DNA of 64,000 nt, taken from NCBI RefSeq assembly GCF_007655135.1, contig NC_045127.1, forward strand, positions 28,252,199 through 28,316,198. The letters are read 5' to 3'. The notes beneath the pieces are model-generated. The model had not been told where the DNA came from. It did no database searches and saw only the letters and a list, made by a program, of their open reading frames with translations. Origin of the DNA: Punica granatum. Its lineage: Eukaryota; Streptophyta; Magnoliopsida; Myrtales; Lythraceae. Position 1 is the first letter of the stretch; every line of letters begins with the position of its first letter. Made by a program: the position numbers and the translations under genes. Shown here piece after piece: positions 47,982 to 59,572 of the stretch.

Positions 47982-48112
47982 CTTATCATTTTACGACCCG
48001 AAGGTCGAGGGCGGATAAGTTACCCTGGGTCTAGGGGTATGGAACACCTAGTTTGTTGTTAAGGCATTGATCTGTGCGGAACCGGAAAATCCGTGTTCGG
48101 GGGTTCATGTTA

Positions 48113-48135
48113 CGTGCGGGCCTATATCCCGCACG
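48113..48135. other. Conserved U5 hairpin
   Basis: CGTGCGGG and CCCGCACG pair perfectly over 8 bp around the loop CCTATAT, about 260 bp from the LTR 3' end. It is also perfect at 59831-59853 and in the LTRs of C and E, and nearly so in the others. Confidence 0.7.
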
Positions 48136-50636
48136 CCCTTTCGGTACTCTGGTTTGCTAGGCTTGCATGTTTTATTATTTACCGCGTGAATTAAGCTGCA
48201 CTCGGCTCGCACGTTTTGACACCGGATATTCGATGAACCAAACGATGTCGGTTGAGAAGCCGGGAGAGAAGTAAATCTATATGTCGGGGAATTGGTTCAC
48301 AATCTTGCGTTACAATTCATCGAACCATGGAGGTTGAATCCCTGCGTGAACCAAAACCGCGAGATCTTGGATTTACTTGTGTCTGGGCAAGCATTAGACC
48401 GATTCGATTAATTCGACTCTCGGACCGTTCGCTCACCGACTGGAATTCTTACAGAATAAATGTACAAAATAAAATCCTTACAATGCTCTCGAAAACAATA
48501 AATACAAATTGCAAAAGGGTCGAATTCCAGTCGTTTCGCGTTCGGTTATTATTCCACTCTAACTCACCGTGAGTTTAGGGAAAAGACCGAAGAACTGAAA
48601 TTCAATGAACGCTCTCACTGAATAGGGCGTTGGACCCTGTGAGTGTTGATTAAGGTGTTGGACCCTGTGCTCGATGATTAGGGCGTTGAACCCTAATATT
48701 ATTCGGCCTAGGGGTCAGGCCCGACCCGCATGGCAAACAGGTGCAGAAAGATAACAAGCAACAGGTTAATAACAGACAAAGTGTTTGTTATTGTCTTGTT
48801 TACGTGAATTAACAGATTATTAACCCAGGGGTGTTTTTGCAAGCAAATGCCATATGCTAAACAATCAAACATATGCCAATGTTTCAGCATTCGGCTTTGT
48901 TTTGAGAACTTGACAAAGAGAGTCAAATCTCCAGTGTGTGGATCGCTTTTACAGTTGTTCTGTATTGTGACACTGAATTACCACTGAATTAACCAAACTC
49001 GTGTTTTGACTCTAGATTTGGAATCTAGAATTCCTCCTAACCATTATCTAGTGTTTGGTTAGGTCGAGTGAAAGGTTAATCAGCATTTCACAGGTTTTCT
49101 CACAGGGATCAACTGTTCTAGTTACCCGAGTCTATGTTAGGATAGCAGAAACTCATCAGTTAGATAAGAAAAGGCTATGCAGATGAACCTGCACCTGAAC
49201 AGGTAGCCCGTTCTTATCCCGTACTGTAGTGTTTCTATTATGCTAACCCTAAAGATGTCGCGGGGTTGTGAAAAGACAATTTTGCCCTCTATTTGAAAAT
49301 TGTTTTCAGAAAAGGGGAAAGATCGCAGTGCGGGCCACCTCGGCCTGTAGCCGGTGTCGACCGATTCCCTGGATCATCCAGGGTTGTGCAAGAACCCCAA
49401 AAAAGCCAAAGAACCGGTCGATCTGCCCGGAAGTGATCTAGAAAGATCTTCTGTATCTTGACCTGAGTTACCTAGAATCAGGTAAAAACTCAAGTTTGAG
49501 ACACAGAAGCCCTTTCCAGACGTCCATGCTACATCGGACCGCGCGTTTCGGGTTTTGAAATTGATAAGTTTGAAAAGGGCACCAATGTCCTTTGACGACT
49601 CGTCGACGCGAGTTATCGATTAATGTCCAATTCGGGTAAACTTTATCAGTGTGAAGTGAGTTTAATCGTGTGAGCGTCCCGATTAACCAGTTTGTGGCAT
49701 TAATGCTTAAGGGTTGTGCCGAATGCATTAATTGTGAAAACGATTCGCGACTCGACGACCAAGACGATTCCATAAGGATCGAGGATAATTTGGTATAATG
49801 ACCGAAACTATCCTCATAACCAAATGGACCCGAATGAGTCATCGATACTCGAATCCATGCATGCTTCGTTTGAAAGAGTCTTTACATGATATTTTAATGG
49901 GAATCGTAAAGACATTGAAGTAAAACTTCACATCATCCGATCAACAAATTAAACTTGAGATAAGGAACTCATTCTTGACCCAAGGAAGGCCAAGAAGCCC
50001 TCGGCTTCATCTTGTGAAGGGTGGCCGAAGGTTCTCATGGCTCTATCCGAGTCACGAATGATTTCCTAATCGTGGTTTAATTATTTCTCGCATGCTCAAA
50101 CATCGACCGTGATAAATAGCACCCTTTTTTAACAAAAGCCGGCGTTATCACGATTTGTTTAGCTCATTCAAACATACAAACATTCACAAACGTGTTAATT
50201 AAGGAAAAGGATAACATAACACCGGCTTCATGCATGCAATAATGATAAACAAACTCGGAAATTAACTTGAATAGGCTAAGGAGACCGATCTTAACCCGAA
50301 AAGAGCAATTTAAATCTCAACCCTCTCCTTTAGAGAATTGGCCGAGACTTAATGTGCCATAATAGGGTCGGGATAGTCTTCTTTATGATGATCCAAGCCC
50401 CTTTCCGACAAGGTAGCAAGTCATAAGATAGTGTACATGCATAATATAACATAAAATTGCATAAAAATTAAATCTTGCAAATGAAACATGCATGAAACAC
50501 CATAATACTCCATAGCCATGCAAAATATAAAAAGTCCTAACTCCTCTAAGTCAGAAGTGTTTTACCTAGCCTCGGAATACGAGGAAAGAGTCGGGGAAGT
50601 GTTTGAGAGTCGGGTGACTCGGTGGAACCCTTAAAA

Positions 50637-51640
50637 GGGTATTCGGGCGCAAGGGTGGACGTGCACGGGCGTTGGTGGGCACTGACAAGCGCTGGTGTTG
50701 GGCAAGGACGTGCGCGGGTGACGGGCACGGGCGTGCGCGGATGGCGGGCACGGACGGGCGCGGGTGACGGGCGCGGGCGTGCGCGGATGACGGGCGCGGG
50801 CGTGCGCTGGATGACGAGCCCGGGAGTGCGCGGGTGACGGGCACGGGTGTGCTGGTGAAGGGCGCGGGCGTGCTCTGGTGACGGGCGCGGGCGTGCGCTG
50901 GTGACGGGCGCGGGCGTGCGCGGGTGACGGGCGCGGGCGTGCGCTGGTGACGGGCGCGGCGTGCGCTGGTGACGGGCGCGGGCGTGCGCTGGTGACGGGC
51001 GCGGGCGTGCGCGGTGACGGGCGGGCGTGCGCTGGTGACGGGCGCGGGCGTGCGCGGGTGACGGGCGCGGGCGTGCGCTGGTGACGGGCGCGGGCGTGCG
51101 CTGGTGACGGGCGCGGGCGTGCGCTGGTGACGGGCGCGGGCGTGCCCGGGTGACGGGCGCGGGCGTGCGCCGGTGACGGGCGCGGGCGTGCGCTGGTGAC
51201 GGGCGCGGGCGTGCTCTGGTGACGCCCGTGGTGACGGGCGCGGGCGTGCGCTGGTGACGGGCGCGGGCGTGCGCGGTGACGGGCGCGGGCGTGCTCCGTG
51301 ACGGGCGCGGGCGTGCGCGGGTGACGGGCGCGGGCGTGCGCTGGTGACGGCGCGGCGTGCGCTGGTGACGGGCGCGGGCGTGCGCTGGTGACGGGCGCGG
51401 CGTGCGCTGGTGACGGGCGCGGGCGTGCGCTGGTGACGGGCGCGGGCGTGCTCTGGTGACGGGCGCGGGCGTGCGCTGGTGACGGGCGCGGGCGTGCGCG
51501 GGTGACGGGCGCGGGCGTGCGCTGGTGACGGGCGCGGCGTGCGCGGGTGACGCCTGGTGACGGATGCTGGCTGCGCTCGGTGACGCCTGGCTGCGCTCGG
51601 TGACGCCTGGCTGCGCTCGGTGACGCCTGGTGACGGGCAC
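50637..51640. repeat. GC-rich 23 bp tandem array in the 3' LTR of D
   Basis: About 40 units of GTGACGGGCGCGGGCGTGCG + CTG, with variants (22 bp units, CTCTG or CGGG ends). It ends with a few GGCTGCGCTCGGTGACGCCT units. All three - strand frames stay open for 300-378 codons because the unit has almost no T-A-rich codons. These Pro/Arg/Ala-rich ORFs are not proteins. Confidence 0.92.
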
Positions 51641-51961
51641 TGTTCACCCGAGAGCTCCAACTTCACCCGAAATGATCCAAAATGATAAGCAAACGACTCC
51701 AAACTAAAAAACTGGGTTCAGAAATGGAATCCTTGGGTCCGAAACATGTCGTCTATGAAGTTTGAAGAATTTCGGATATAAGTCGGAATAGTGCCCGCTA
51801 TGGATCCCGACCTAAACTCCAAAGCTATTTGGCTTGATTCCTGATTTTCATGAAGTTCTTTGCTTGCTGCTGCTTCCTAAGGAGTTGAGAGCATTTTCTA
51901 GAGGGAGAAACTAGCAAGATGAGGTGTGCTTCATCCATGATTAGCTTAATCACAAATAGGC

Positions 51962-51971
51962 AATATATATG
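51962..51971 (-). promoter_or_regulatory. Likely TATA region of the element D LTR
   Basis: AATATATATG on the + strand, at the position of the TATA-like words in the other LTRs. If used, U3 is about 1.6 kb and the transcribed R-U5 part about 4.1 kb. Confidence 0.5.
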
Positions 51972-53574
51972 TGAAGCTAATGAGCAATTAAGCAAAACAA
52001 AGCACCATTAAGGGCCTCATTAATGAAGGTCGGTTGCCCTAATGGAGATGAGGATGAATGTCATCCAAGTATCTTGATGAGGAAGAGCCAAGAAGCATTA
52101 ATGGAGGTGGAGTTAATGGCTTGAGTGTTGACTTGGAAGACCAAAGATATTTTGGGCTAGGTGAGGGCAAGAGAGGAAAGGGGAAAAGGCCGAAAAGTTT
52201 GGGGCAAAGGGCGGTTGCCCTTGGGCAGCCCGTGGGTCCCACGGCTTGTGAGGAGAAACCGGGAAAAGACTCGGGTCTCGATTGGTCGCGTATTCGAAGT
52301 TCGTGGTTCGAATTGAACATCGAATTGTCGGTATACGCGTGAAAACGGAGTTAATGAGCCCAAGATTGACATTTTCTATTGAGAAATGTCCCGGATGTGT
52401 GTGGGGCTCGGGAGCCGATTTTGCCCATTGCAAGTGATCGGGGCGAAGTTGTCCGCTTCTGACAGCATATCCCGTGTCTGCATCTCATGTTGGTCATTTT
52501 GGCATAAGTTGTCAAACCACGTGAACAATCATCCCTTAAGCCGGTAATGCTAACGTGGGGCCGGAGACGTCCTAGGAGGCCGAGACTGGTTTTCTCAAGA
52601 TGACTTCTGAGTTGCTTGGGCACTCCGGAGATTACTGTAATCTCTGTTTGTCAAGATTAGACCTCCAAGGACTTGAAGAGTGTATCTGAGACCTCTAAAA
52701 CACTGTTTGAGAGATCTAGGTGAGTTGTGTGAATTATTCCGACGACTCCACATTGAGCCTTAAGAAGGCTAGCATTGTGTAACGTAAGCATTCGGCGTCA
52801 AATTTCCCCAAAGAGGACCTCCGGATATGGATTTCCACTGAAAATGGTCATTTCCGCTCTTCGGAGGTTACTCGGGAAACCGCGAAGGGTTTTGCTGTCT
52901 GTTTTGCCCAATTGTGAATGTCTGCTAGAGTTTTCTGGGCAATGCGGTATGAACTTCGTTTGCCGTAATTCCATCAGACCCTTCTCCGGCTATGCTCTTC
53001 TGAAGAGGGGTATGCTTGTTTTGCCGTTCGGAAGTCATTTGAAGTGTCTGTGTGACTTCCAAAAGACAATCTGAAGCGTTGTTCCTACTCTGTGTGCTGA
53101 TGGGGCATGGCCGCGTCTGATATTTGGAATTAACTTTTCTCCAGGAAACCGGCATTTTTGGACTTCCCCTGAAAAGTTGTCTGTATACAGAAAGTTGTTC
53201 TGTATAGAACAGATGATTTGCAAAATGCCTTTGGGGACACTTTTCATCTATTTGGCACTGGTGTGGATTTTTGGAGTCCAATATTCACTATCTTCCGATG
53301 ACCGAGCGAACTATCGGAAAATAGTGCCGTCCGTGTAATACACTGAAAACGCCGGTTTTGGACATTGTTGAGTTCTTTGGCCGCTCTGTTCCCCTTTGGT
53401 GACCCCTAGAGTCCTTCTGTCATGTCCATGGGCCATTTGCTCAATTTTGCCAACTTGAGGATGAATAGTGATTTCTTGCTCTGCCGAGACGTTTTCTGTA
53501 TTCTGCTCAAGTCGTGGCTTGGGTCATTGCTAATATCATTGTTTGGAATGGTGAGCCAAAATGGGGTGCTGACA

Positions 53575-53588
53575 GCTTGCCCCTCTTT
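53575..53588 (-). promoter_or_regulatory. Polypurine tract of element D
   Basis: AAAGAGGGGCAAGC on the - strand directly upstream of TGTCAGCACCCC. Confidence 0.9.
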
Positions 53589-53790
53589 GACTGCTTGCTC
53601 GAGTAGAGGATGCAATCAAAGATTTCAAAAGCACCCCAGTTTGATAGCAATGATCAAAATGGAATTTCCTATATGGCCCTCTCCTTTTTATTTTGGATAT
53701 GTAGGATGTTGTACCTAATAAGAGGGAATATGGTGAGATGTGCACAATAACATGTAGAGTTCGGAACAAAGCTGAAACAGGCAATTAAAG

Positions 53791-54190
53791 TCGGGACTGA
53801 CCCGACGGGGACTGACCCCAATGCAAGAAAAGTAATCGGGACTGACCCGAAGGGGACTGACCCCAATGCAGGAAAAGTAATCGGGACTGACCCGAAGGGG
53901 ACTGACCCCAATGCAGGAAAAGTAATCGGGACTGACCCGAAGGGGACTGACCCCAATGCAGGAAAAGTAATCGGGATTGACCCGAAGGGGACTGACCCCA
54001 ATGCGAGAAAAGTAATCGGGACTGACCCGAATGCAGGAAAAGTAATCGGGACTGACCCGAAGGGGACTGACCCCAATGCAGGAAAAGTAATCGGGATTGA
54101 CCCGAAGGGGACTGACCCCAATGCATGGAAAGTAATCGGGACTGACCCGAAGGGGACTGACCCCTATGCAAGAAAGGTAGTCGGGACTGA
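53791..54190 (-). repeat. 45 bp tandem array in the 3' UTR of D
   Basis: About nine units of AGTAATCGGGACTGACCCGA + AGGGGACTGACCCCAATGCAGGAAA, one shortened (near 54010-54030). Being 45 bp, it reads as a 15-residue repeat in every frame; the ORFs of 150-174 codons are artefacts. Confidence 0.92.
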
Positions 54191-54369
54191 CCCGAAGGGG
54201 TTTGCAATATGCACGGGGCGCATACCGAATGAACTGCATGGTTCAAAGGCGCCTACCCGGTGGACTTGCGATGTGCACGAGCGCTTGCTCGGCTGGTTTG
54301 CAATATGCACGGGGCGCATACCGAATGAACTGCATAGTTCAAAGGAGCCTACCCGGTGGACTTGCGCTG

Positions 54370-54650
54370 TGCACTGCAATCCTGAGAGGGTGCACGCTAA
54401 TGAAAGTGCATTGCAGAAATAAATGTGCACTGCGGTCCTGAGAGGGTGCACGCTAATGAAAGTGCATTGCGGAAATAAATGTGCACTGCGGTCCTGAGAG
54501 GGTGCACGCTAATGAAAGTGCATTGCGGAAATAAATGTGCACTGCGGTCCTGAGAGGGTGCACGCTAATGAAAGTGCATTGCGGAAATAAATGTGCACTG
54601 CGGTCCTGAGAGGGTGCACGCTAATGAAAGTGCAATAGAAATAAATGTGT
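54370..54650 (-). repeat. 56 bp tandem array, five copies
   Basis: Units start at 54370, 54426, 54482, 54538 and 54594 with TGCACTGCGGTCCTGAGAGG and contain GGGTGCACGCTAATGAAAG. They are nearly identical, so the amplification is recent. 54191-54369 carries two ~100 bp related segments (GCAATATGCACGGGGCGCAT). Confidence 0.92.
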
Positions 54651-56014
54651 GAGAAGTAAATGCAAACACTGGGGAGTGGTGTGAGGTGTGGAAGGAATCA
54701 TTGTGTTCCTTCCCTCGTTGATTTCGTCCATGTTGCAATCGATGTGGTGGCAAAATGCTTCGTTATTTGCCAACTGATTGCGATGCAACTGAGTGCCTGG
54801 AGTGCTGCTCTGAAGATTCTCCTCTTGGGTTGAGATTGTCATCCGTCACATGAAGTAGAGATGAATCGATCTTGGGGAGATATCTTCCAAGGAGCGTTGA
54901 TTTGTCGGAGGCAAGCGTTGATGCTGGGACGAAGTCATTTCACTGAAGCCTTACCTCTGTGGCAGTGATGTGTTTGATCTGCCGAAAGCCGGGCTCGCCG
55001 CTAGGCGGTTACCTATTGGGCTGCCGGAAACCGACTTTGCTGCTGAGGAATGATTGTGCTTTGTCGGAGGCCAGCTCTGTTGCTTGGGCGGTCATGCTTT
55101 GACCTGCAAGAAGTTCGCCAAAAGTCGGCGTCTTGTATTGCGAGACTCGAGCTCTAAGACAGAGCGCCTACGTATCCCGTGGAACTAGGAATCAGAGTCT
55201 GTCGTAGTTCATGCTGTTTGCAGTACCTGTGATCCTGACATTACTAGTAAATCATGTTAGAAATACTAACAAGTAATGGACACAGGTAAGCATGAAAATG
55301 TTGTTGCGACACGCAGATCTTCAGTTTTGGGTCACCTAAACAACCCATGAAGATTTTTGCTTTGACAGTATAAGTAGGTCCCGTTCTCGGAGGCCTAGAT
55401 GCGGGGCCTCCAGGGGCTCCCGTTAGCTATGTATTGGGCATATCGAGACTTCCCCGACGATGCCCTAGCAATTCTATCGTTTGTTCGACGCGCCCGTCGG
55501 CTTTGAACCCTTCTCAATAGGGTACAGTAGGGCGCTGCATTTGCAACCCGCTTGGGGATTTCTATTCAGATTTGGTCAGACTCGGTCTGACCATTTCCAA
55601 AGCGTTGTGACTAGACTCTTGGAGAGGAATGTCTGGGATTTTGGCTCTGTGATAGCCTGTTGAAGGGTGGCTGTGACCCATTCGGAGTTATGCAAAGACA
55701 AAGTGAAAAGAGAAAGCTTGGGAAGCATGTTGCCCGCAGGCTAAAAGGATACACGGGTTCACGCCTGCAATGAGATGTACCCCCATTTTTCTTCGTCCTT
55801 CTGTTGTGTAGGTTGTACTGAACTGCTTGGACGGCATATTCAGTTACCCACTGTGCTTGAGGAAGGTTCCCTCTTGGACGGTTGAGTGGTATTGGAGAGC
55901 CGATCGGGGATCGTGTTGGAATAGATAAACTGGCCACTTCCCTTGGGGATCTCTTGTCCACACGATGTGTGAGAGACTAGGGGCAATTTTATTTATCTCT
56001 CGTTTTGCTCTCCT

Positions 56015-56170
56015 TTTGCTACGATCACCCACCTCGGGGCCGCACCTCTCAACCTAAAGGGGAAGAGCTCTCCTTTTGCCACGACCGCCCCAAAGGGTTT
56101 TCGGTCGTGCCTCTCTTTTACCCTAGCTTTTGCCTAGGTCGCCCCAAAAAGGGGTTTTCGACCTAGCGGG
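56015..56170 (-). other. Hairpin cassettes of element D
   Basis: Two near-perfect cassettes: CACGACC-GCCCC...GGTCGTG (about 56077-56111) and CTAGGTCG-CCCC-AAAAA-GGGG-TTTT-CGACCTAG (about 56133-56167), plus a weaker one at 56018-56048. They have the same plan as 46328-46605. Confidence 0.75.
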
Positions 56171-56798
56171 CTCGATTCTTTTATCTCTCGAGTTTGCAAG
56201 GGCGAAGGGTTCGAAGGATTCAACCTCCAAATGCATTGTTTTCTGTCTCCGTCGAGGAGTTGTGTCTGCTGCTCCCCTTTTGTCGGGGTTTGTTGATTTC
56301 TCAGGATTGGCGGCGTCGGAGTTTTAAATCTCGGCAGTGCCTTGTTTTGTTCATTGGCAGGTTTTTCCTGCATCTTTTCTCTCTCTCTTCATTGGCGGGT
56401 TTTTCCCGCTTCTTTTCGCTCTGTTTTTTTTTGCAGCTGGGGTTTGTTTTGTGCCCCGTGTCTTTGTTTGAAACTCCTCGACTTTGTATCGCCGAGGCCA
56501 CTTTGGTGTGCTTCGCCTCGTGGAGACTTGTTGTGTGTTGCTAGCCCTATTTTGTGAGGACCGGCTTTCTTGGAAGTTTGACTCCCGTGCACTTGAAAGT
56601 TGAACTTCGTGTCATTTTCCCTTGCAATCTCTTCAGGTGAATTCCCCTATTGTCTAGAAGGAAAATACAAATTTGCCCTAGGGAACCAGTGGTCGGAGTT
56701 GTCTTGATGCTTGTTGCGGAGGAGGCCTGGACTTAACGCAAATGACCAGGAGCGTTCCAACGTCACTTGCTGGAGTGACCCACGATGGCGACCTCGGG

Positions 56799-56953
56799 GC
56801 GAACTTCAACCAGGGAGGCCCAGTGTACGTCGCTTGCCGAGGTTGTGTTGGCGCGAACTTCAACCGGGGATGCCCCAGTGTACGTCGCTTGGAAAAGTTG
56901 TGCTAGTGCGAACTTCAACCGGGGATGCCCCAGTGTACGTCGCTTGGAAATGC
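56799..56953 (-). repeat. About 55 bp tandem repeat, three copies
   Basis: Units start GCGAACTTCAACCGGGGATG near 56799, 56853 and 56908 and contain CCCCAGTGTACGTCGCTTGG. The first unit is the most diverged. Confidence 0.85.
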
Positions 56954-57894
56954 TTTTCGTGGGTGTGGTGTTGTCCGAGGTGGTCTCGGTGCAAGCGTTG
57001 AACGCGAATGCCCTGGTCTTTTATCGTCGATGTGACTCTTGGTGGGCGGTTTCTGCAACTGTCGCCCCTGGCCGTCTCATGTCGTCAATGTCAACTGAAA
57101 TCGTTGCGTTGATGGCATAAGGCTCGCTCAGTTGTTTTTGTCTTTAGCTTTGTAGGGGGTATCTCCATGCCGAGCCCCTTCCCTGTCAAAGTATAAGGGA
57201 GAAGGCTCGAGAGGAGTTCTCAGAAAGGCGTGAGCCTGTGCATCATTCTTCGCCTGTGACCGACGTGTCCCTGTAAAAGATGACAAAGAAGATAGTGTGT
57301 TAGGCGATTGTGCGGTGGAGTATGCGGTAAGAAATATGGGGTGGACCCATGGGAAAATCCCTTTTGTCTCGCACACGACCCATGGGGTGTCGCGTGTGGA
57401 TGACATTTGTTTCCGGGAATGTAGTCATCACCACTCTGGAGTGGTTAGACCATGACTGAAGTCACATAAGCATGTTTTCCCTAATTGCGAGTAGGCATGC
57501 GCAGCCGTCCTAGGGAAGGCTCGAGAAGCCGAGTCCCACGAGGACAGGTAAGTCGAACAGGTCCAACAGAACCGATAGGGCGTCTTCGAGACTGTCCTAA
57601 TGCTCCATTGAAGGATTTGTTCATGTCGGGAGCCTATTTGTGGGAATGCATTTGAATGAAAGCAACAGAGAGTTTAAAGAAAACTGCGCGTGTTGCCCCA
57701 GTGTTTAGTCGGTAATCACAACGGAGGTGGATGAGATCCATTCTTTGATCGGAGGCATGACCGTGCTGGTCTGCGATGGAGAGTTGGGTCATGCTCTGTT
57801 TGTGGAGCTGTCACTTTCTGTCTTTGTAGTGGAAAGATTAGACTTGCTCCTTGAAGTATCGCTTGGATGAATTTGTATCCAAGTCGATTTTGGA

Positions 57895-58045
57895 TTTCAG
57901 ATGAGCCTGAAAGCAGTAAATGCGAGGCGTCAAAACCTGAAAGCAGTAAATGCGGGGCCGAAGCCCAAAAGCAGTAAATGCTGGGCCGAGGCCCGAAAGC
58001 AGTAAATGCAGAACTGAGGTCCGATGCAGTAAATGCATGCTCGGT
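57895..58045 (-). repeat. About 30 bp tandem repeat, five copies
   Basis: Units of GAAAGCAGTAAATGCGGGGC + CGAGGCCC. In reverse complement the unit (GCATTTACTGCTTTCGG) resembles the 27 bp array of element E at 30886-31225. Confidence 0.82.
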
Positions 58046-58559
58046 AGGAAAATGCAAGAGATGTAAGAGCAAAGGTCAATGCTGAGGAATAGCGCAAGGC
58101 GCTGCAATGCAGTGACGCCGATTTGCTTGCGGTATTGCTCTATGGAGCAGGGATGTGGACTTAGTGTTGAAATCCCAAGGAGCTGGATGGATGGGAGACG
58201 TTTGTTGTCTCAATTGTGGTCGCTTAGTATTCAGGCTGTCTTCTTGTTGAGAATTTCCTGCAATGGGAAAAGAAAACAATAAAGGAGCATGAACCGTTCA
58301 GCATTTCAATGCAAGAGTGTAGGGAAGCGAACTGGCCTGGTAGGTCTCGTGCAAGCACACCGAGAGACATGCATTGATACGTTGAGCAGGCATGTATGAG
58401 TTGGTGTGAACATGCTTGGACATGTGTGAGGCGCGCTCGATTGCTGGTAGATGCGCTGGGTCACGCGGAGGGACGTGCGTCCAATCACGCAGTGACACTC
58501 TCTGTTAGGAAGAAGTTAGTGTTGGTTAACTTCGCCTGGGAAGGTTGATCGGCCCTCGG

Positions 58560-58855
58560 GCCACAGTTCGTCTTGCTGTGGAGGAAGGGTGAAGGCCGCG
58601 AGTGGCCTGCCCGCGAAAGTGGGCACGACTCGCCTATCGTGCGGGGTGGGTGGCCGGGATGGACTCGGCTTCTGGTCATAGCACATCTCGCTATGGAGAA
58701 GTGAAGACCGCGAGTGGTCTACCCGCGAAGGTTAGCACGACTCGCCTGTCGTGCGGGGTGGGTGGCCGGGCTGGACGGCCTCTGGTCATAGCACGTCTCG
58801 CCATGGAGAGGTGAAGACCGCAAGTGGTCTACCCGCGAAGGTTAGCACAACTCAC
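58560..58855 (-). repeat. 110 bp tandem repeat, about 2.7 copies
   Basis: Units start GGTCATAGCAC at 58674 and 58784, with an earlier diverged unit from about 58560. Shared words are GAAGACCGCGAGTGGTCTAC and GTGCGGGGTGGGTGGCCGGG. Two units in reverse orientation occur in element E (23750-23960). Confidence 0.88.
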
Positions 58856-59550
58856 ATGTCGTACGGGACATGGTAGTTGCTGTGCAAACATCGGATGCAG
58901 GCAATGTATGAGTTTTCAAAAGCTAATGTCGTTGCATTGATTTGATTCAAGTTCCCAGATTTACGAAGATGGTTCATTTGAAAAAGGGAACTTAAGCAAT
59001 AAACCAATGCAATGTCCTAGTTTATTTGAAAACATGCATGCAGGTGCAGAAAGAATAAATTATAATTGTATCTGTTACAATGTACATCGCTCATTATAGA
59101 AAAACAACAAAAGGCCCGCCTAAAAGAAAAACTACGAGCCGACTCAAAGACTCAACTTTTGGGTCGGTTGACGGCATGAAGGCAATTTTTGGTCCAGCAT
59201 GACGGTCCCTGTTTATGCATGGTTTCAGTGCTCTACTGGGAAAACCACTAACTAGGGATGGGGGCCCTCGATTCAAGGGTGTCAATTCCTTGAAATCGAG
59301 CGAGGATCTTTGGGGGCCGGTTCGGTGGCGGAGCCGACTCGATCCGTTCCCTTACTCGGAACCTCTGACTAACCTAGCTTCCTAAATTGGCGCCCGTGGG
59401 ATTTCAGGCGAGGTACCTAAATCCACTAGTATGATGCAATGCAAGTGCGGAAAGTAAAGGTGCATAAAGTAGATAAGCGGAAAATTGCAGAAAGCGGTAA
59501 ATGAACATGCAAGCAAACAAACGGGATCGAGCCTGAACCCACTAAGTATG

Positions 59551-59569
59551 GTCCCCAGCGGAGTCGCCA
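59551..59569 (-). promoter_or_regulatory. Primer-binding site of element D (tRNA-Arg)
   Basis: The - strand reads TGGCGACTCCGCTGGGGAC, three bases from the 5' LTR. It fits the 3' end of plant tRNA-Arg including CCA. It fixes the element orientation and shows that the right LTR is the 5' LTR. Confidence 0.88.
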
Positions 59570-59572
59570 AGC

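Larger units (their letters stand above)
47855..53574 (-). mobile_element. 3' LTR of element D (5720 bp)
   Basis: TGTACGGACCCG to GGGGTGCTGACA. It is nearly identical to 59573-64000. I saw one single-base indel (near 48026) and about 160 bp less array in the right copy; I did not align every base. It has the primer-like core at 47972-47981, hairpin at 48113-48135, AGGGCGTTGGACCCT repeats at 48623-48716 and the CTCTAAGTC...ACCTAGCCTCGG landmark at 50544-50576. Confidence 0.95.
54651..59550 (-). other. Non-coding interior of element D
   Basis: About 4.9 kb without a recognisable gene. It shares blocks with the 3' UTR of C (54650-54840) and, in reverse, with the interior of E (from about 54950 to 58855 and the leader 59090-59550). 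The DUF7745-like ORF that E has at 22034-23520 is missing: leader-like and post-ORF-like sequences meet near 59060-59090. Arrays and hairpins inside are listed separately. Confidence 0.75.

Noticed and set aside
46774..47982. 402-codon integrase ORF starting at 47982
   Set aside because: The first ~43 codons are LTR sequence of element D read by chance in frame; the real fragment starts at the junction, 47854.
48252..48572. ORF of 106 codons repeated identically at 59969-60289
   Set aside because: The identity comes from the two LTRs of element D. The frame is broken or shifted in the other LTRs (40521, 31800), so it is not conserved as protein.
50546..51702. Three overlapping ORFs of 338-378 codons on the - strand, and similar ones at 62263-63259
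   Set aside because: They read the 23 bp GC-rich array in all three frames. The products are only Pro/Arg/Ala/His repeats and differ in length between two LTRs of one element.
53669..54246. ORFs of 150-174 codons with a 15-residue repeat
   Set aside because: The 45 bp array is divisible by three, so every frame without a stop looks coding. There is no conserved start or domain.
44885..54650. CRISPR-like appearance of the 44, 45 and 56 bp arrays
   Set aside because: The repeats are head-to-tail without unique spacers, lie in a plant retrotransposon 3' UTR, and have no cas genes near them.
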